55,507 nucleotides of DNA from Chromera velia (taxonomy: Eukaryota; Sar; Chromeraceae), in the NCBI GenBank assembly GCA_018398765.1, contig JAHBMJ010000830.1, positions 64,001-119,507 of the forward strand. Direction: 5' to 3'. The stretch's first letter is position 1. Each line of letters begins with the position of its first letter. Positions 23,814 to 36,700 of the stretch are shown one piece after another. A program made the position numbers and the translations under genes. The notes under the pieces were generated by a model. The model was not told the origin of the DNA and made no database searches. It saw only the letters and a list, made by a program, of their open reading frames with translations.

Positions 23814-24049
23814 GTGCTGAGTAAAAATACTACTAATTTAGTAGCCAGATCGAATTCCATGTTCCTGGCTTCTTGTTACTAAGTTGTTAGTGCGCTGGCC
23901 AACTCCAGCTAAGCCAGAAGACCCATAAATTGATATTCCACTACTGTAGCATAGGGGATAACTTGCACCGACGCAGCACCATTGGGTTTCACTCAACCTA
24001 GTAAACAAGCATGGTATACCATTGGGAAGCAGCCCCCCCGGAAGCTATT

Positions 24050-24325
24050 GAAAATAGTAAAAATAGTTGAAAAAATAGTTTAAAAAGTTTAAATAGTTAC
24101 TATTTTTACGATTTGCTACATCATATCAATCAATCAATCAATCAATCAAAAAAATCAAATAGTAAAATAGTTAGAAAATAGTTAGCTATTTATACTATTT
24201 TAATAGTAAAATAGTGCTATTTTACTATTAAAATAGTATAAATAGCTAACTATTATGAACTATTTTACTATTTGACGTAGCGAATAGTAAAAATAGTTAC
24301 TATTTTTACTATTTTCACTATTTTA
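24050..24325. repeat. Large AT-rich foldback (inverted repeat)
   Basis: Centred at 24215/24216. The arms 24181-24214 and 24217-24250 are perfectly complementary. Pairing continues to about 24153/24278 with two mismatches, then resumes between about 24096-24122 and 24275-24305 after a (CAAT)n insertion on the left side. The whole can form one hairpin with arms of about 110 nt. It lies about 340 bp past the rlmN-like stop codon. Confidence 0.9.
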
Positions 24326-24665
24326 ACATAACAAACCGACTCATAGATGCATGACTAATGCTCATGGTACAATGAAACTAAATCCGTAAAATCAGTCTTT
24401 ATTCAATTCAAATAATGAAAATAACTTTAAAAACCATAGTTTAAAAAACATCATTTATTCCTCATACAAGACTTGCAGTGCTCCTAGCAGTGCTCCCGAG
24501 TCCCGGCCAATCAAAACTAGCAGTCTATATATAAGTGGCGCTAAAGTTGACGTTCTAGTTGACGTTGTACCTAGCGTTGTACGGTTAGTTATCGTCCGGC
24601 CGTCACTGACGCGATCTGAGTTGCTCAAGTCAAAAACTCTTGCATGTTTGGAAGTCTCATTCAAT

Positions 24666-26656
24666 CTAATCATCTTCCTTTTGCTTCGTTTTTTTCTTTG
24701 TTTTTGACCCGGGAGGTCTCCCTCTCCGCTTTTTCACTTTTTCTTCCGGGGGGGAGACTGCAACAGCTGTTGCCGCCGGACTTGGCGAAAGTGGCTCTGT
24801 TGGCTCCGCTGCCTTCTTCTGCAGCTCTTCATTCACGCGCGTAGTGAGAAGAGATTCCGCGTCGGAGTCGGGATGGGACGTCTCCTGTCGCTCTGAGGCC
24901 GCGCCACTGGTGCTAGCAGGCGCTGCACCACCATCTTGATATGCCGTGACAGACGTCGGGGCAGAGAGCGCACCTCCCAGGGCCTTTTCGAAGGTGCCCA
25001 AAAGAGTCTCTGCAGAGGCCTGGAGATTTTCCTTCAATGAAGAAGAACGCTCTGCGACCGTGATTCTTGGTGTTGTTTTTGCCGTTTCCCGCCCTCTCAT
25101 CTCTTCACTTTCACTGCCTTCTGAACTTAAAGATTGTTCATGTCCGTTGCCTTGACCCGCAGGGCCTTCCCCCCCCTCAGGCTCATCCTCTTCGTCCTCG
25201 TCGAAATAATGGACGCGCACAGGAACTCGGGGGGGCCGCCGTTGCTCGTTCCTCTGCCACCGCTGCTGTTGCTGGGCGTCCCCCCCTTCTCTACCCGACT
25301 GTCCTCCCCACCTTTCCCTCTCTCCCCCCCACCTCCCACCCCCTCCACCTCCTTCTCCTCTCCCCCTCTCGTCAGAAAAACGCTCCCTAGCCCCTGCTGC
25401 AGAGTCCCCCCACCCCTCCTCTCTCTGATCTCCCTTTTGCCTTCTCTCTCCAGAGACATCTCCTTCTTCCTGTTCATTGATCCCAGCCTGCATGGGACGA
25501 GAGGGGTCTCCGAGGTCCTCAGAGAAAGAACGCATGAACGGGTTACGGGGACCCGACCGCCACTTTCCGTTCTCTCTGAAAGGGGACACCTCAGCTGTCT
25601 CGATGGCTTCCTCTCTACGGGAGGGGGGGGGCATGGCAGGAGAGAAGTTCTCCCGTGTCTCCTCCCAGCCGCCTGAGTATGTGTCTTCCTGTTCCAGCAA
25701 CCCATACCGATTTTGATTTTCTCTCTGAAAGTCCCCCCTGTTGCCCCTATACCCCCCCACCCTGTTGTCTCCCTCAAACTCCCCCCGTGCAGGGGGGCCT
25801 CTGTCCCTGCTGTCCCGGTCCCCCCATGGGAAACCCCTTTCATCATTTCGGTCTCTGTCTCTGTTTCGGTAATATCCGTTCGGAGAACTTCCCCCTTCTC
25901 GATGAGCCTGCTTGGACACGTGGTCACTGTAGGACTCATCCGGATTTCTGTACGGCTGTATCCTTCTGTATTGGCTCTCAGGTGGTACATTCATTCTCCA
26001 CACAGAGATCTCCAGGTTCTCTCTGAATGTCGGCTTGGCAGGTTTGTCCTCCAACCCTGCCCAGGGCCCATGGGTCTTTGTGTCAAGGCGAGGAAAGGAC
26101 GGGGCCCTCCCACCCCGGGGGCGGCGGGAGTCAATGTCCAGTCTCTGCCCGTCTACCCCAAACTGATAGGTTTCGGCTCCTCTGTGAAGAAGAAGAGGAT
26201 CAGTCATCGGACGAAGCTGGCCGCATCCTGAACCAAGCTCTGTACCTCGAGGCACACGCAGATTGGCGGTTTTTTTTTGGACTCTTCGAAACTCCTGCAT
26301 TCATCATGCAGACAGACGACATTCATCATGTCATGTCAATCCATCAAGCAAAACAGCGGGCATGGGCATCATTATTGTGTTCAGAGAAGTAGGGAGGAAA
26401 GATCATGACTCTCTTCTCTGATACCTACCCTGTCGGACTTTATCTCTCTATTACAGCAGACATGAAGCCGTCCGTCTTCCTCTCTCTGGGGCTGCCCTTC
26501 CCGCGCGGGTCTTCTTTGCTTTTTCCTTTTTCCCTTGTGCATCCATAGAAGGAGGCCCTTCCGCCCTTCCTCTCTCCCTTCCTCCGTGTAGTCTCTCTGT
26601 ATTCCTTCTCCCGGAGTGTGTGTGCGAGATGGATCTGCTATGTCAGACGAATGTGG

Positions 26657-26699
<43 letters not shown>

Positions 26700-27040
26700 T
26701 TCTCCTGACGGACGTGCATCACATCTTCGACAAAATCGGGGTCCGGCATCCGGAACGTCAGTGTCGCATTCTCCCCCTCCTCCTCAAAGACGCTCAGTCC
26801 GACATCAGGAGAGCCCTCCAATGCCAGAGCTCTGCTTTGCCCCCTTCTGAGAGTCTCTGCGACTGCTTCCGTGAGGGGCACCACATCTTCCCCTTCGGAT
26901 GCAGAGGGGTTGTAGGGGATCAGGTTGAACCGCACTCTGTCCTTCCCGGGCAGCTCTATGAGAGGGGTCAACAGCCTGATCAACTCAGACACCTGCACAC
27001 ACACACACACACACACACACGCACGCACACACGCACACAC

Positions 27041-27079
<39 letters not shown>

Positions 27080-30000
27080 CGAACATACACACAAAGAAAA
27101 GAAGACACAAAAGTACAGAACTCCAAAATATTTAACAATGCCTCCGCATGCAAAAAACATCTCTAGAATCAACAAAGCAAAAGAGAGAGAGAGAGAGAGA
27201 GAGAGTCTGCATGTTGACGACATGCAGAGTCAACTCACTTGGCTCTTCCCTCTTGCTGTCCCCCTGCGGACTGTCTGTCTGTCTGTCTGCATGACTTTCT
27301 TTCACTCATTCTTTCCCTCTGTCCAACTAAATTCGAAAGATTCGATAGTGAAATCCAGCTCGAGAAACAACAGTCCAGGAAGCTGCCCGTCTGTGTGTCT
27401 TTTTCTTTCTGTGTTTTTATGGTGTGATGTCTCCATGAAGAGAGCTCTCTCTCTTCTCTCCCTCAACCCTCTTGTCTGAGTCAGCCAAGCAGTGCCCACT
27501 TGAAATCGGTCAGTAGCGATCGTAACAGGAGGCCGTTCCTCTTCTCTCCAGACTTCTTTCCCTTCTCTGTCTGCCCATTTTCCTTCCGTCAGTCTACTCA
27601 TCCTTTGAAGGGTCCCTCTCTTCTGTCTCATGCCCCCTGCGTGGCCTACCCACCCGGCCCCCTAAGGACGGACGGACCGACCTCTTTCTTGACGCTCTTC
27701 ATGCTCCCGTCAAACAACAAAACCTCCACGTAGATGTTTCCCTTCCCCGTCTGGGACAGCAGCACATCCCGCCAAGCCTCCACTATCTCCTCAGGGGTAC
27801 CTCTGGCGGCGGGCACAAGGCACTTCCGCAAGACAGGGTCAGCCTGGGGGGGAGGGGAAGAATGCAAGGGGCCAGGGGCAAATATTGCTAGGTAGAAGAA
27901 CATGGCAGCAAAGGGAGACAGGCGGAGTGTGTGCACTGTCGTGTCGGATGGATGACGGCAAAAAAAAAGAGACAGGGGACGGAGGGTGAGTGAGAGGCAA
28001 CCTGAGCGATCTCACTTTCCGCTTGCAAGGCCCACACCCCTGTGTATGCCTCCTTTCTTTCTTTGAGTGAGAGTATTTCTTAAGGCACACAAAAACCGTG
28101 ATAGCAATGAGAGAGATTTTTCTTGCACCCTTCCATTCATGGCCCTCCTTCCCTCCCTGCCTCCCTCCCGAGAGATAGAGAGCCTCACCGATACAAGCGA
28201 CCAAGCCAGCTTGCCAGGAAAATGCCTCAACTGCCGTACTGCTTCGGGACTCACGCCTGCACTCACTCACTCATCCATTCATCCGTTCATTCATTTATTG
28301 AGCGAGTCAGTAACCCCGTCAGTCGATCTCTTGAAGAAACAAGCACTTCGTCAGTCAGTCAGTCAGGCAGGCAGGCAGGAAGGTGGACGGCGAAACAGAG
28401 AGAGAGTGATGCTGCCCACATGTGCCGGCACGACAATTGTTCGCCATGAGGAGGAACAACCGTCAATCCTTCTTTCTTTCAAGCATTCCATCCGCATCGT
28501 CTCTCTCTAACGAGAGCACACGTCCGCATGTGCACACAAAGCTACGGAAATCACCCCAGGCGAAAAGCCGCTCGACAAAGAAAAAAAGAGCACTTCACGC
28601 AAAAGGGACCTCGCTGGTTTGACGGACCGACAGTGGCGAGAGACATTCTTTTGGGTCCTATTTTGAACTGCTCCTGGTGGTTCAGGACTTCCGTTGCCCT
28701 CATCAAGTTCTCGAAGTTCCCGCAAGGGTCCCCCATGCCGTGGAACACCAAATTCTGGAGACGCCCCCCCGTGGTCATTCGAGAAGCAATCTCGCTGCAC
28801 ACAGGCAGGCGGGCAGACCGTTATACCGAGACAGAAGAGACAGAAAGGAAGGGCGAGAACAGAGCGAGGCAATGAAGGAAAGCAAGAAAGGAATGGAAGA
28901 AAGAAATTCGAAAAGCGACTAAATGATTGGAGAAGATGGAAAGACGCAAGAAAAAAAGGGGGAAGAGAAGATGAAAGAGAAGGGAAACGAGCTGCGAATC
29001 TGAGAGAAGGGGAAAAGAAGGAGGGAGAAAAACTTCACGAAATTGAAGGCAAAAGATCTCACAAACACTCAAGGGCCGAAAGAAAGAAAAAAAAAGAAAA
29101 TGAAAAAACTCACTCGGCCACAAATTTCTTTGCAATCCAGAACTGCCCAATGATTTCCTCTGCCGACAGATTACGGAGGAAAGCGCTGCGTCCTGTCTCG
29201 CAGTAGAGACACCCCATCGGACACCCGGCCTGCATGGTTTTTCCGTTCGGTCGCATGGCACGTTTTTTTTTTTTTTCTTTTGTAAAGCAACGTTGCGTAG
29301 AGGGAAGAAGGGGGAGAAGACCGACGGGAAAGGAGTGTGATGCATGGACACGACATGTGTATGTATTCGAGAAAATTAGGGAATGTAATCATTGAAGAAT
29401 GACGAGGCAAGAATGGGAATCAAAATGGAAGGAAAGGGGTAAGAGAGCTGTGCTGATGTGATCACTTCCATTCCACTACGCGCCTTACATGCCTGGTCCA
29501 ATCTACGCCGCCTCTTCGGTTTCAGAAGAAAAGCACGGGTATCTATCTCATCGGCCGACCTGTATGGAGAGTGATGCTGTGACATCACTCCTTGAGGTGG
29601 TGTTAGACAGGATGAGAGTGTCGACAATGACACCGTCATTCATCGCGATCTTCAATCTGAACACCCCATCTTCCGACTGTTCGCTTTTGACTAGTTTCGG
29701 GCCGGGGGGTAAGAACAGACCCCATACTAGGTCTATGAGCTTATCGCTCAACCCATACTCAGATCTGAGCTGAAATCTCGTCAATTCAAACGGATTCTCC
29801 CCTTTTCTCAAGACGTCCCACACCATCTTGGCGCGTCCCGACCCTCCGAGGGTGTCCGAAAGCTCCTCGAACGAACACGACAGCACAGGCTGGTGGAAGT
29901 CGTGGGCCCTCTTCCAGCCCTGCATATCCCTCTTGCGGTGGTCCCAGTGATCTCTCATCATGTTCCGTCTGCATCCATCCGACATTGAGCAAGCACTCAC

Positions 30001-30326
30001 ACATAGATGCGGAAAACGAAAAGGAGACGGCAGACACCCACGTGAATGCACACAACCATGTCTCCGTCTACGTCCAGCACAAGCGAGAAAGGCCCAAGAG
30101 CGTACCTGCCATATCGGGGATGCCTGTACGATCTCCTTTCCCTTTCTGTAGTTGTGTCAGGGGCATAAGCAGAAAGCAAAGACCCCTGCCTGATGGCGCG
30201 TCTCCTCAGTGTTTCACTTCCACATCTCGTCCACCCTCGACTGTTCCACTGTCCCTGAAACTCGTGGAAGAATCCCTTGGCACCACAGTACCACAAAAGA
30301 ACAAAAATGAAGCCGGTGTACCGCAT
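24666..30326 (-). CDS. rlmN: RlmN-family radical SAM RNA methyltransferase, plastid-type leader, long C-terminal extension
   Basis: Bacterial RlmN makes m2A2503 in 23S rRNA and m2A37 in tRNA. Exons: 30326-30106, 29968-29560, 29229-29114, 28794-28628, 28256-28189, 27843-27682, 26992-26714, 26294-24666. The sum is 3051 nt, giving 1016 residues, with all phases agreeing. The N-terminus is a signal peptide (MRYTGFIFVLLWYCGAKG) followed by FF and an Arg/Ser-rich stretch, a plastid-type leader. The 4Fe-4S motif is C213-PMG-C217-LY-C220, followed by RNLSAEEIIGQ, HGMGDP (267-272), the NIYVEVLLFDGSM and NLIPYNP motifs, and CGQL with methyl-carrier C498. Two positions differ from E. coli: resolving C118 is Ser206 (SLSIQAGC) and E105 is Asp190 (VDT). 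After residue 501 come about 515 disordered, Arg/Gly/Glu/Ser-rich residues ending in a Lys-rich RGRPPGSK (AT-hook-like) tail. Family assignment is firm; activity is uncertain. Confidence 0.88.
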
Positions 30327-30769
30327 CGTGGATGCGCCCCTTGTACGGATCTGAGTGCAGATGTTCAAAAAGGTAAACAACGGATGATCAAGGAAGAAGG
30401 AAGAGACGAAGCTCGTGGCTCATGCAATCTCACGCGAGCCCTCACTTGACATGCGTCTACACAAACGCTTCGGAGCAGTTTGCATGCAGCACGAAAGATC
30501 AGCACGGCGCTCTGCATCAGTCTGTGTGCGTCTTCTGTGTTGTGAATCATCGTTAATGAAACGCAACGTTTTCATGCAGTCGGTCACGGCATTTCATTCC
30601 CGCGACCCCGGCCTGCATGCATTCTGCATGGCGCAGTGGGCACCCCTGCAGTGATCAATTGCCGGGGCCCATCACAGTCCCCAGCGAGGAAAACCCTGGA
30701 CAAATCCTGCCTACGACTTACAGCAACTGCCACGGCTCTCACCACTGAGACTGTTCAACACGCATACAG
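30327..30769. promoter_or_regulatory. 443-bp divergent promoter region shared by rlmN-like and repeat-PUS genes
   Basis: Both predicted start codons face outward (ATG 30324-30326 on minus, 30770 on plus). The region has several TGCATGC palindromes (for example 30482 and 30613) but no recognised core promoter motif. Co-regulation is inferred from the arrangement. Confidence 0.4.
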
Positions 30770-33700
30770 ATGCAGGTGAGAGAGCTGTATAGACAGTCAA
30801 GAGGCAGTTCTGAGGCTTTCTTTTGCGTTTTGGGACGACTTGTAGAGCATCCCTTTTTTGAGGGCCGTCTCCTCGAGCCCGTCTGGTCGCGCATGTGCGC
30901 AGTTTGCCGTGTCTCGGGGGGAGCTCTGCACCCTTTCTCTCGGTCTGCATTGGCCCAAGTGCACAACATAATCAGGTACGCACGAAGGGAGTTTTCCGGT
31001 GCTTCTCCTGCCCTGATCCAAAGACGAGAGGGAAGTCGGGAGAAAGGAGACGGCAGAAAGCTCCGACCTCCCACAAGTACCCCAAGAGCCCCCACCCCCT
31101 TTCCGGTCCCACACAGGTCCGTGGACCATCCGGGGCTGTCATCCTTATGGAGGGACGAGGCACTTAGCAGCACGACTTTGGCTGTGGAGGCGAGGCCTGC
31201 CACTCGGATTTTGGAGACCTTACTTGAGGGGGCGGGGGAGGAGACGGCAAATGGAGACAGAGACGCGGCAGTTTCTGCGCGTTCCTTTCCGACAAAATTC
31301 AAATTCGCCCTGCAAGAGTTGATAGCTGTGGAGCAGAGGGACGGAGAACAGAAGAAGAAAAACCGAGAGACTGACCAAAATCCCAAGCTGGAAAGAGAAA
31401 AAGAAGGAGGGGAAGATGAGGCGAGCCTTTCCCCTTCGACTGGACTTGACAGAGATCGCCGTCTCTTTCTAGAGGCACTCGGTCACTTGCATCGTCACAT
31501 TGGATTTGCACGTCCCTCAGGTGACGCAAAAAGACGGTCCCATCCGGACACTCCCCCCTCAGACCTTGCCCACATCGCCCGGTCCCTCGCCAAGCTTGCC
31601 AAGTCCCCCCTCATGCCAGTGCCGCGGCAGATGAGAGAAGACCTCTCTGTCCTCTCCACCGTCTCCCGCCCACTCTTCCAAGAGCTCGCACACGCTCCAC
31701 CAGACTCCCGTCTCTCGATACTCCTCCCCTTAATCCTCCGAGATCTCGGCAGGTCCCTTGCCAACTCTCTGCCTGGCACCTCACTGCAGTTTCCCTCTCT
31801 CTCTGCCTCTCCTTCTTCTCTCCCTCCCACAGTAAGAGAAGGCCCCCTGCAGCCCAGTGACATCGCCATGTGGCTCTGGGTGATCGGACGAATGGCGGAC
31901 CTGGCAGCCCCCTCTTCGTATGGAAGGGCAAGGGCAGGAGGGGGGAATGCAAAGGCCATTCCGTCCTTCTCCCTTCTTTGGGAAGTCGTGAGGGACTCGG
32001 GGCCGGTGGTGGAGGCGGCAGGGACACAGGTAAGAAGCTTGGACAGAGAAGAGGAAGGGGGGACGGGCGCAAGGAGGTCGAGGAGTGGAAGCGATGGTTT
32101 GCAGGAGGGTGGGAGTGTGTGGATGTTCGTTCGTCTTCGGCGACCGAGTGGGAGGGAGAACAAATGAGAGTTTTTCGAACTTCCCCCTGCGTGCTTTTCT
32201 GTGACTTTCTTTCTCTGCAATCCATCGATCGTTCTTGTTTTTCTTCCTCTGCTTGTCTCTTTGTGTGGGTGCTTTTTTCGTTCTTACGTCTCTGCCTGTA
32301 TGTGCTTTGAATCGATTGTCTTCCTCTCCCCTGCAGGCCGCAGCTTTGAGTCCAGTCGAACTCTCTGAGACCGCATGGGCACTTGGGAAGATGGAGCTGC
32401 TGTGCAGACGTAAACTTCTGAGTCTTAGCTCGTCTTCGGCGGGTCGAAAAGACTCAAGGGGGGGGGATCCTGTGGAAAGACGAAGCGCTGTATCCGGGAT
32501 GTTGCAGAAGATAGGGCGGACTGGGAGGTTACTGTTTGAGGAGACGGCAGTTCGGTTGGAGTCGTTGGGACCTGAGGGTTCGGGTCTCAGGGGGCCTCTG
32601 CTGTGTGATTTGATGTGGTCTGCAGGGAGACTGAAGGAGGCAATTTTGGATGGGGAGAAAAGTGGAAAGGAGGAGAAAGAAGATGTGGGTGGATGGGACT
32701 CTAGGAGGTTTGTGCGGTGTGTGACGAGGGCAGTAGGGCCTGTGGTTGAGGAGGAGGAACTGAGTGCGAGGGCAGTGGCGAACGTTCTATGGTCAGTCAA
32801 ACGATCGACAGATTGCATTCATGAACAAACGAACGAGCGAACAGTGGGTTCAATTATTTGCAATCAATTGCTCATTGCTTTGTTTTTGATGGGGTCTGCC
32901 CGCTGAAGAGTGCTGCTTTCATTGCATCGAAGGTCCACGCAAAACAAATAGACAGAAGAAACTCTGTAGTGTCTCCAACTTCTCGTGGCAACAGGAAGGC
33001 AAGATGGACGTACCGCATCAAAAGGAAGGAAGGCATTCTGAATGTCAATGAGTGTTTTTCTGCGTTTCTGCTGGTTGCCTTGATTGCAGGGGTCTGGGAA
33101 AGTTAGGCGAGCTTGCCGACCCGTCTCTTCTATGGGGTCTCCAGGAGGTATCTGTGAGGTTCTTTCCTGAGTGGTCTGCTCAGGACCTGAGTGCGTCTGC
33201 AGTTGCTTTCGGTCGAATGAATTCTTTGCAGAGAGATGGGAGGAAGGCGAAACGACAGAAGAGTGGTCTGAGAAAGGGGCGAAGACAGACGGGTGGGGAT
33301 GGGATTGGAGAAACTGAAGGGTTGGAGAGGGAAAGAAGTAAAAAGATGTGGAACGATGGCGGGCGACTCGCACACTGGTGTCGTCATTTGTGTCGAGAGG
33401 CGATGGATCGGGAGAGACTAGGGGAGTTTGACGGTGACCAGACAGTGAATTTGATTTCGTCTCTCGCCTCTCTTGCGCCCTCTTGTGGGTCTGATAGGAC
33501 GACGAACAGCCTCCTTCTGCTCGATCACGCGGAAGTGAGAGACTTCCTTCTGGTCGGTCAGCTGTTGGGCTGGGAAGAAAACTAGCTCAGACAATGCGAA
33601 GACGACAAGAAGGAAGAATGGAACAAGCAAAAAGAGAAAGCACAAAAAAAAAGGATAGGCTTGGTTGAGAAAGAGGACAAAAAAGAGTAGAGAGAGAACA

Positions 33701-36700
33701 CAATTATTTCTGCTCATGTATCGAGAAGGCATGCAGGCTCTATCTAGTCTTCTGTATATCCCAAGCTTCTCCGTGGTCCGTCGAACGGCACTTCAAATTC
33801 AATTGTCTTACAGGAGCGTTCCGGTAGAGTCAAACAGAAAAGAAAATTTCACAACAGAGGCGGTGGCACAGAGACGGCAAGCAAACATTGGTGATCGGCT
33901 TCTTCTTGTGTTGCCCTCATGCATGCCGTCCTGACTTTATGCGACTACTTGCAGACAGTTGCAGATCGGCTGACTGGCACCTCCACTATGCCCTCTGCTG
34001 GCGGCGACACGCCCACCACGTCTCTGCCCTCCACTGTCCCTCACAGCCGCCGCCCTGCAAAAAGCCGAGGCCCCCCCTCACCAGACCTCTCCTCCCTGAC
34101 CAACTTCGCTTTCCAGAACTGCGTGTGGGCCTTCGCTGCCCTGGGTGTGGAGGGAGAGCCCTTGATGGCCTTCAGAGAGAGTGCAGCTGCCGATGCAGGG
34201 AGGAGAGTTGGGGGAGGAATGAAGACGACTGACCTGATCACCCTTCTGTGGTCATTTGGGATGTTTTCGTCAGTCGGCTAGTGCGGAGAAAGGGAATGGG
34301 AAAAGTGAATGTATTCCTGAGAAATCACGAATATGCTTGCAAAAGAAGGGCCCCTCACTCACCGTATAAGTTCCTGAATGCCTAGTCGCTCGCAGCGCGA
34401 AGGTTGACTATGTCGTTGGCTGCATCTCTCTCTCTGTCGGTACCTTCTTCGCGACTGCGGGCCGCATTTCGCCTCTTTCAACGGGTGCCGTTTCTTTCTG
34501 CCGGTCTGCATTCGAAACTCCTGTCTCTTTATCTCTTCGTGTGTGTATCTGCGCTTGAGTTCACAAGGAAACGGGCTTCCCTCCCTCGAATCGTGTATGC
34601 GTTGAGAGCGGTTGAGGTCTGTGAGACACTAGAGCAGAAGTGTTGCGACTCTTTTGTCCTCTCTCTGCCTATTCCGCACATTCCCGCCTTACTTCTGTTC
34701 TGTCAAAGCGCTTCGCTCTTGTTCTTCCGTTTCTTCAGAGTGGACGCAGAGAAATTCGTCGATGGTGCGGCAACCCAGCTTCTCGGCCTGAGGCGGCAGT
34801 GTGTGGGGGAGCGGGGAAGGGGCGGGCAGAGTGGACGCAGAGAGCTGGACATGCTGAATGTGCGGGTGAGTGGGTGATGAGGAGTGGGGAGACGATGAAT
34901 TTGAAGGAAGGTTTTCTTCTTTGCGTTCTGCTTCGGAGGTAGAGAGGGAAAAGAATGTTCGTCGTGTTTCCAATACTTCCTGACCATTTTAGGGACCGCG
35001 CGTCCATTCGAAAGCAAAAATGAAATCTTTTTCTCCTCAAAGATTCCTTCCTTAAAGGGAGCACGGATGGATGAGCGCTTCATGGGACGAATAGGCCTTT
35101 CTTTGTTCTATTTGCCCCAGCTTGCTTCTTGCCCTCTTCCTTTTGCAAAGGTCTGTGTGTTTGTGTGTGTGTATGTGTGTGTGTGTGTGTGTGTGTGCAT
35201 TCACCCGATGTCCCTCTCTTCTGTCACAGCAACTGGAGATCATTTTGTGGAGTCTGAGCAGACAGAGCGGCTCCCTCTCGGCAGAGGCAGAGGAGTTGGC
35301 GGACAATGTGGGAAGGTCAGAGGGGAGGAAGAGAACGAACAGCAGGATTTATTATGTATGAACGTGAAAGAGAACTTTGTATCAATGTGTCATCTCAGTC
35401 AGTGGAGAAAGAAAAACTTTTTCCACGATAATTGAGCGCACAAAGTCTGATCTGTCTACGTCTCCTTCCTTGTTTTCGGTCAGTTTTCCTCTCACTTGTT
35501 TTCCTCCTTCCTCTGTTCGTCCCATGCAGGCTGCTAAACGAACGGCTGTTTGGTTCTGCAGTCCATGAGGAAATTGAGGGAGGGGGGAAGGCGGAGAGTC
35601 GGGTGGGAAGGGAGAGAGAGAAAGACAATCTAGAAACTCTTCCGAATCTTCTCTGGTCTCTAGCAAATCTCTCTGCCAGACTGACAACGCAGGCTACTGC
35701 TTCTTCTTCTTCTTCTTCTTCTTCTTGCGTCTCATTGCCCAAGTCTCTCGAGAACCTCACCGATTCTATTGTAGCGTTTTTGCTTGACAGTTCTCATCCC
35801 TCCTCAGCCCCCGCCTTGTGCACCGACAGAGAGTCAACCTCCAAAGTCGCCAGCGCACTTTCCAAAATGGGAAGGCTGGACGCTCCTATAATCATTAAAC
35901 TTCTTGAGATGGTGGACCGCAGAGAAGAAAGAGAAAAGCGGAGGGGGGAAGAAAATGCCGAAGGAACTGACAGAGTAAAAGAAAATGAACACGCTCTGAA
36001 TGGTTCCTCTTGTTTTTCCTTTTCCCCGTCTCTTACCGTCTCTTCCTCTAAACTCGATCTTACCCCATGGACGCCTCTTCCTCGTGAGGCATTCCTTCCT
36101 TTCTCTGCCTCTGCAGAATCTGATTTCATGGACAGTCTGTCTGGGCGGGAGGGATTGGCTGAGCTGCCATCAGATCAAATCTCTCCCGGGACAAAAGAAT
36201 CTGTCTGGCATTTTGAAGAAGAGGCCCGTGAAAACAATTGCAAGAGAGACGGAAAGGAAGCCGCAGAATTGCAACAGAAGGAAGAGATCGAGGGGGACCC
36301 AGAAAGAGAAGCCGTAAGAGTTGCCATGGAGGAGCGCATGAAGAAATCGAAAGAGACGCCGAGGGTCATTGCAGAGACCCCCGCCTTCGCTGTGTTCTTC
36401 AAGCCTGCCCGTTGGGTTGTTTTGCCATCCGAGGCAGACGGGACTGTTGAACAGGGGGGCAAGGAAGCCGAAGTTCGCTCTGACACAGAGAGAGATGGGC
36501 ATGAGGTACAAGATGCAGCAGCCCACAGAGGAGGAACAGAGCGGAGGGAGAAAGGGAGGCAACAGAAGGGTCGGAGGTTTTTTCGAGAGACTGCTGACGA
36601 CCTCAAAAGGGCAGTTCAGTCGTCGTCTGTCTCACGGGAGGAGCTGGAAGAAAGAGCTGCAGCTCTGGTGTCTTCGCATAGGCCTGAGTGCCTTCACGAA

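Larger units (their letters stand above)
19523..24665. other. 5.1-kb gene-poor region with repeats
   Basis: Between the 3' end of the L-domain gene and the 3' end of the rlmN-like gene. It holds the TTTC array, two sets of tandem duplications, a MITE-like element and a foldback, described separately. Frames at 20296-20823 and 21776-21970 lack recognisable motifs. No RNA gene was seen. Confidence 0.5.

Noticed and set aside
31495-32818. Long minus-strand frames opposite the repeat-PUS gene
   Set aside because: They are antisense shadows. The plus-strand model keeps phase over ten exons and carries the conserved motifs.
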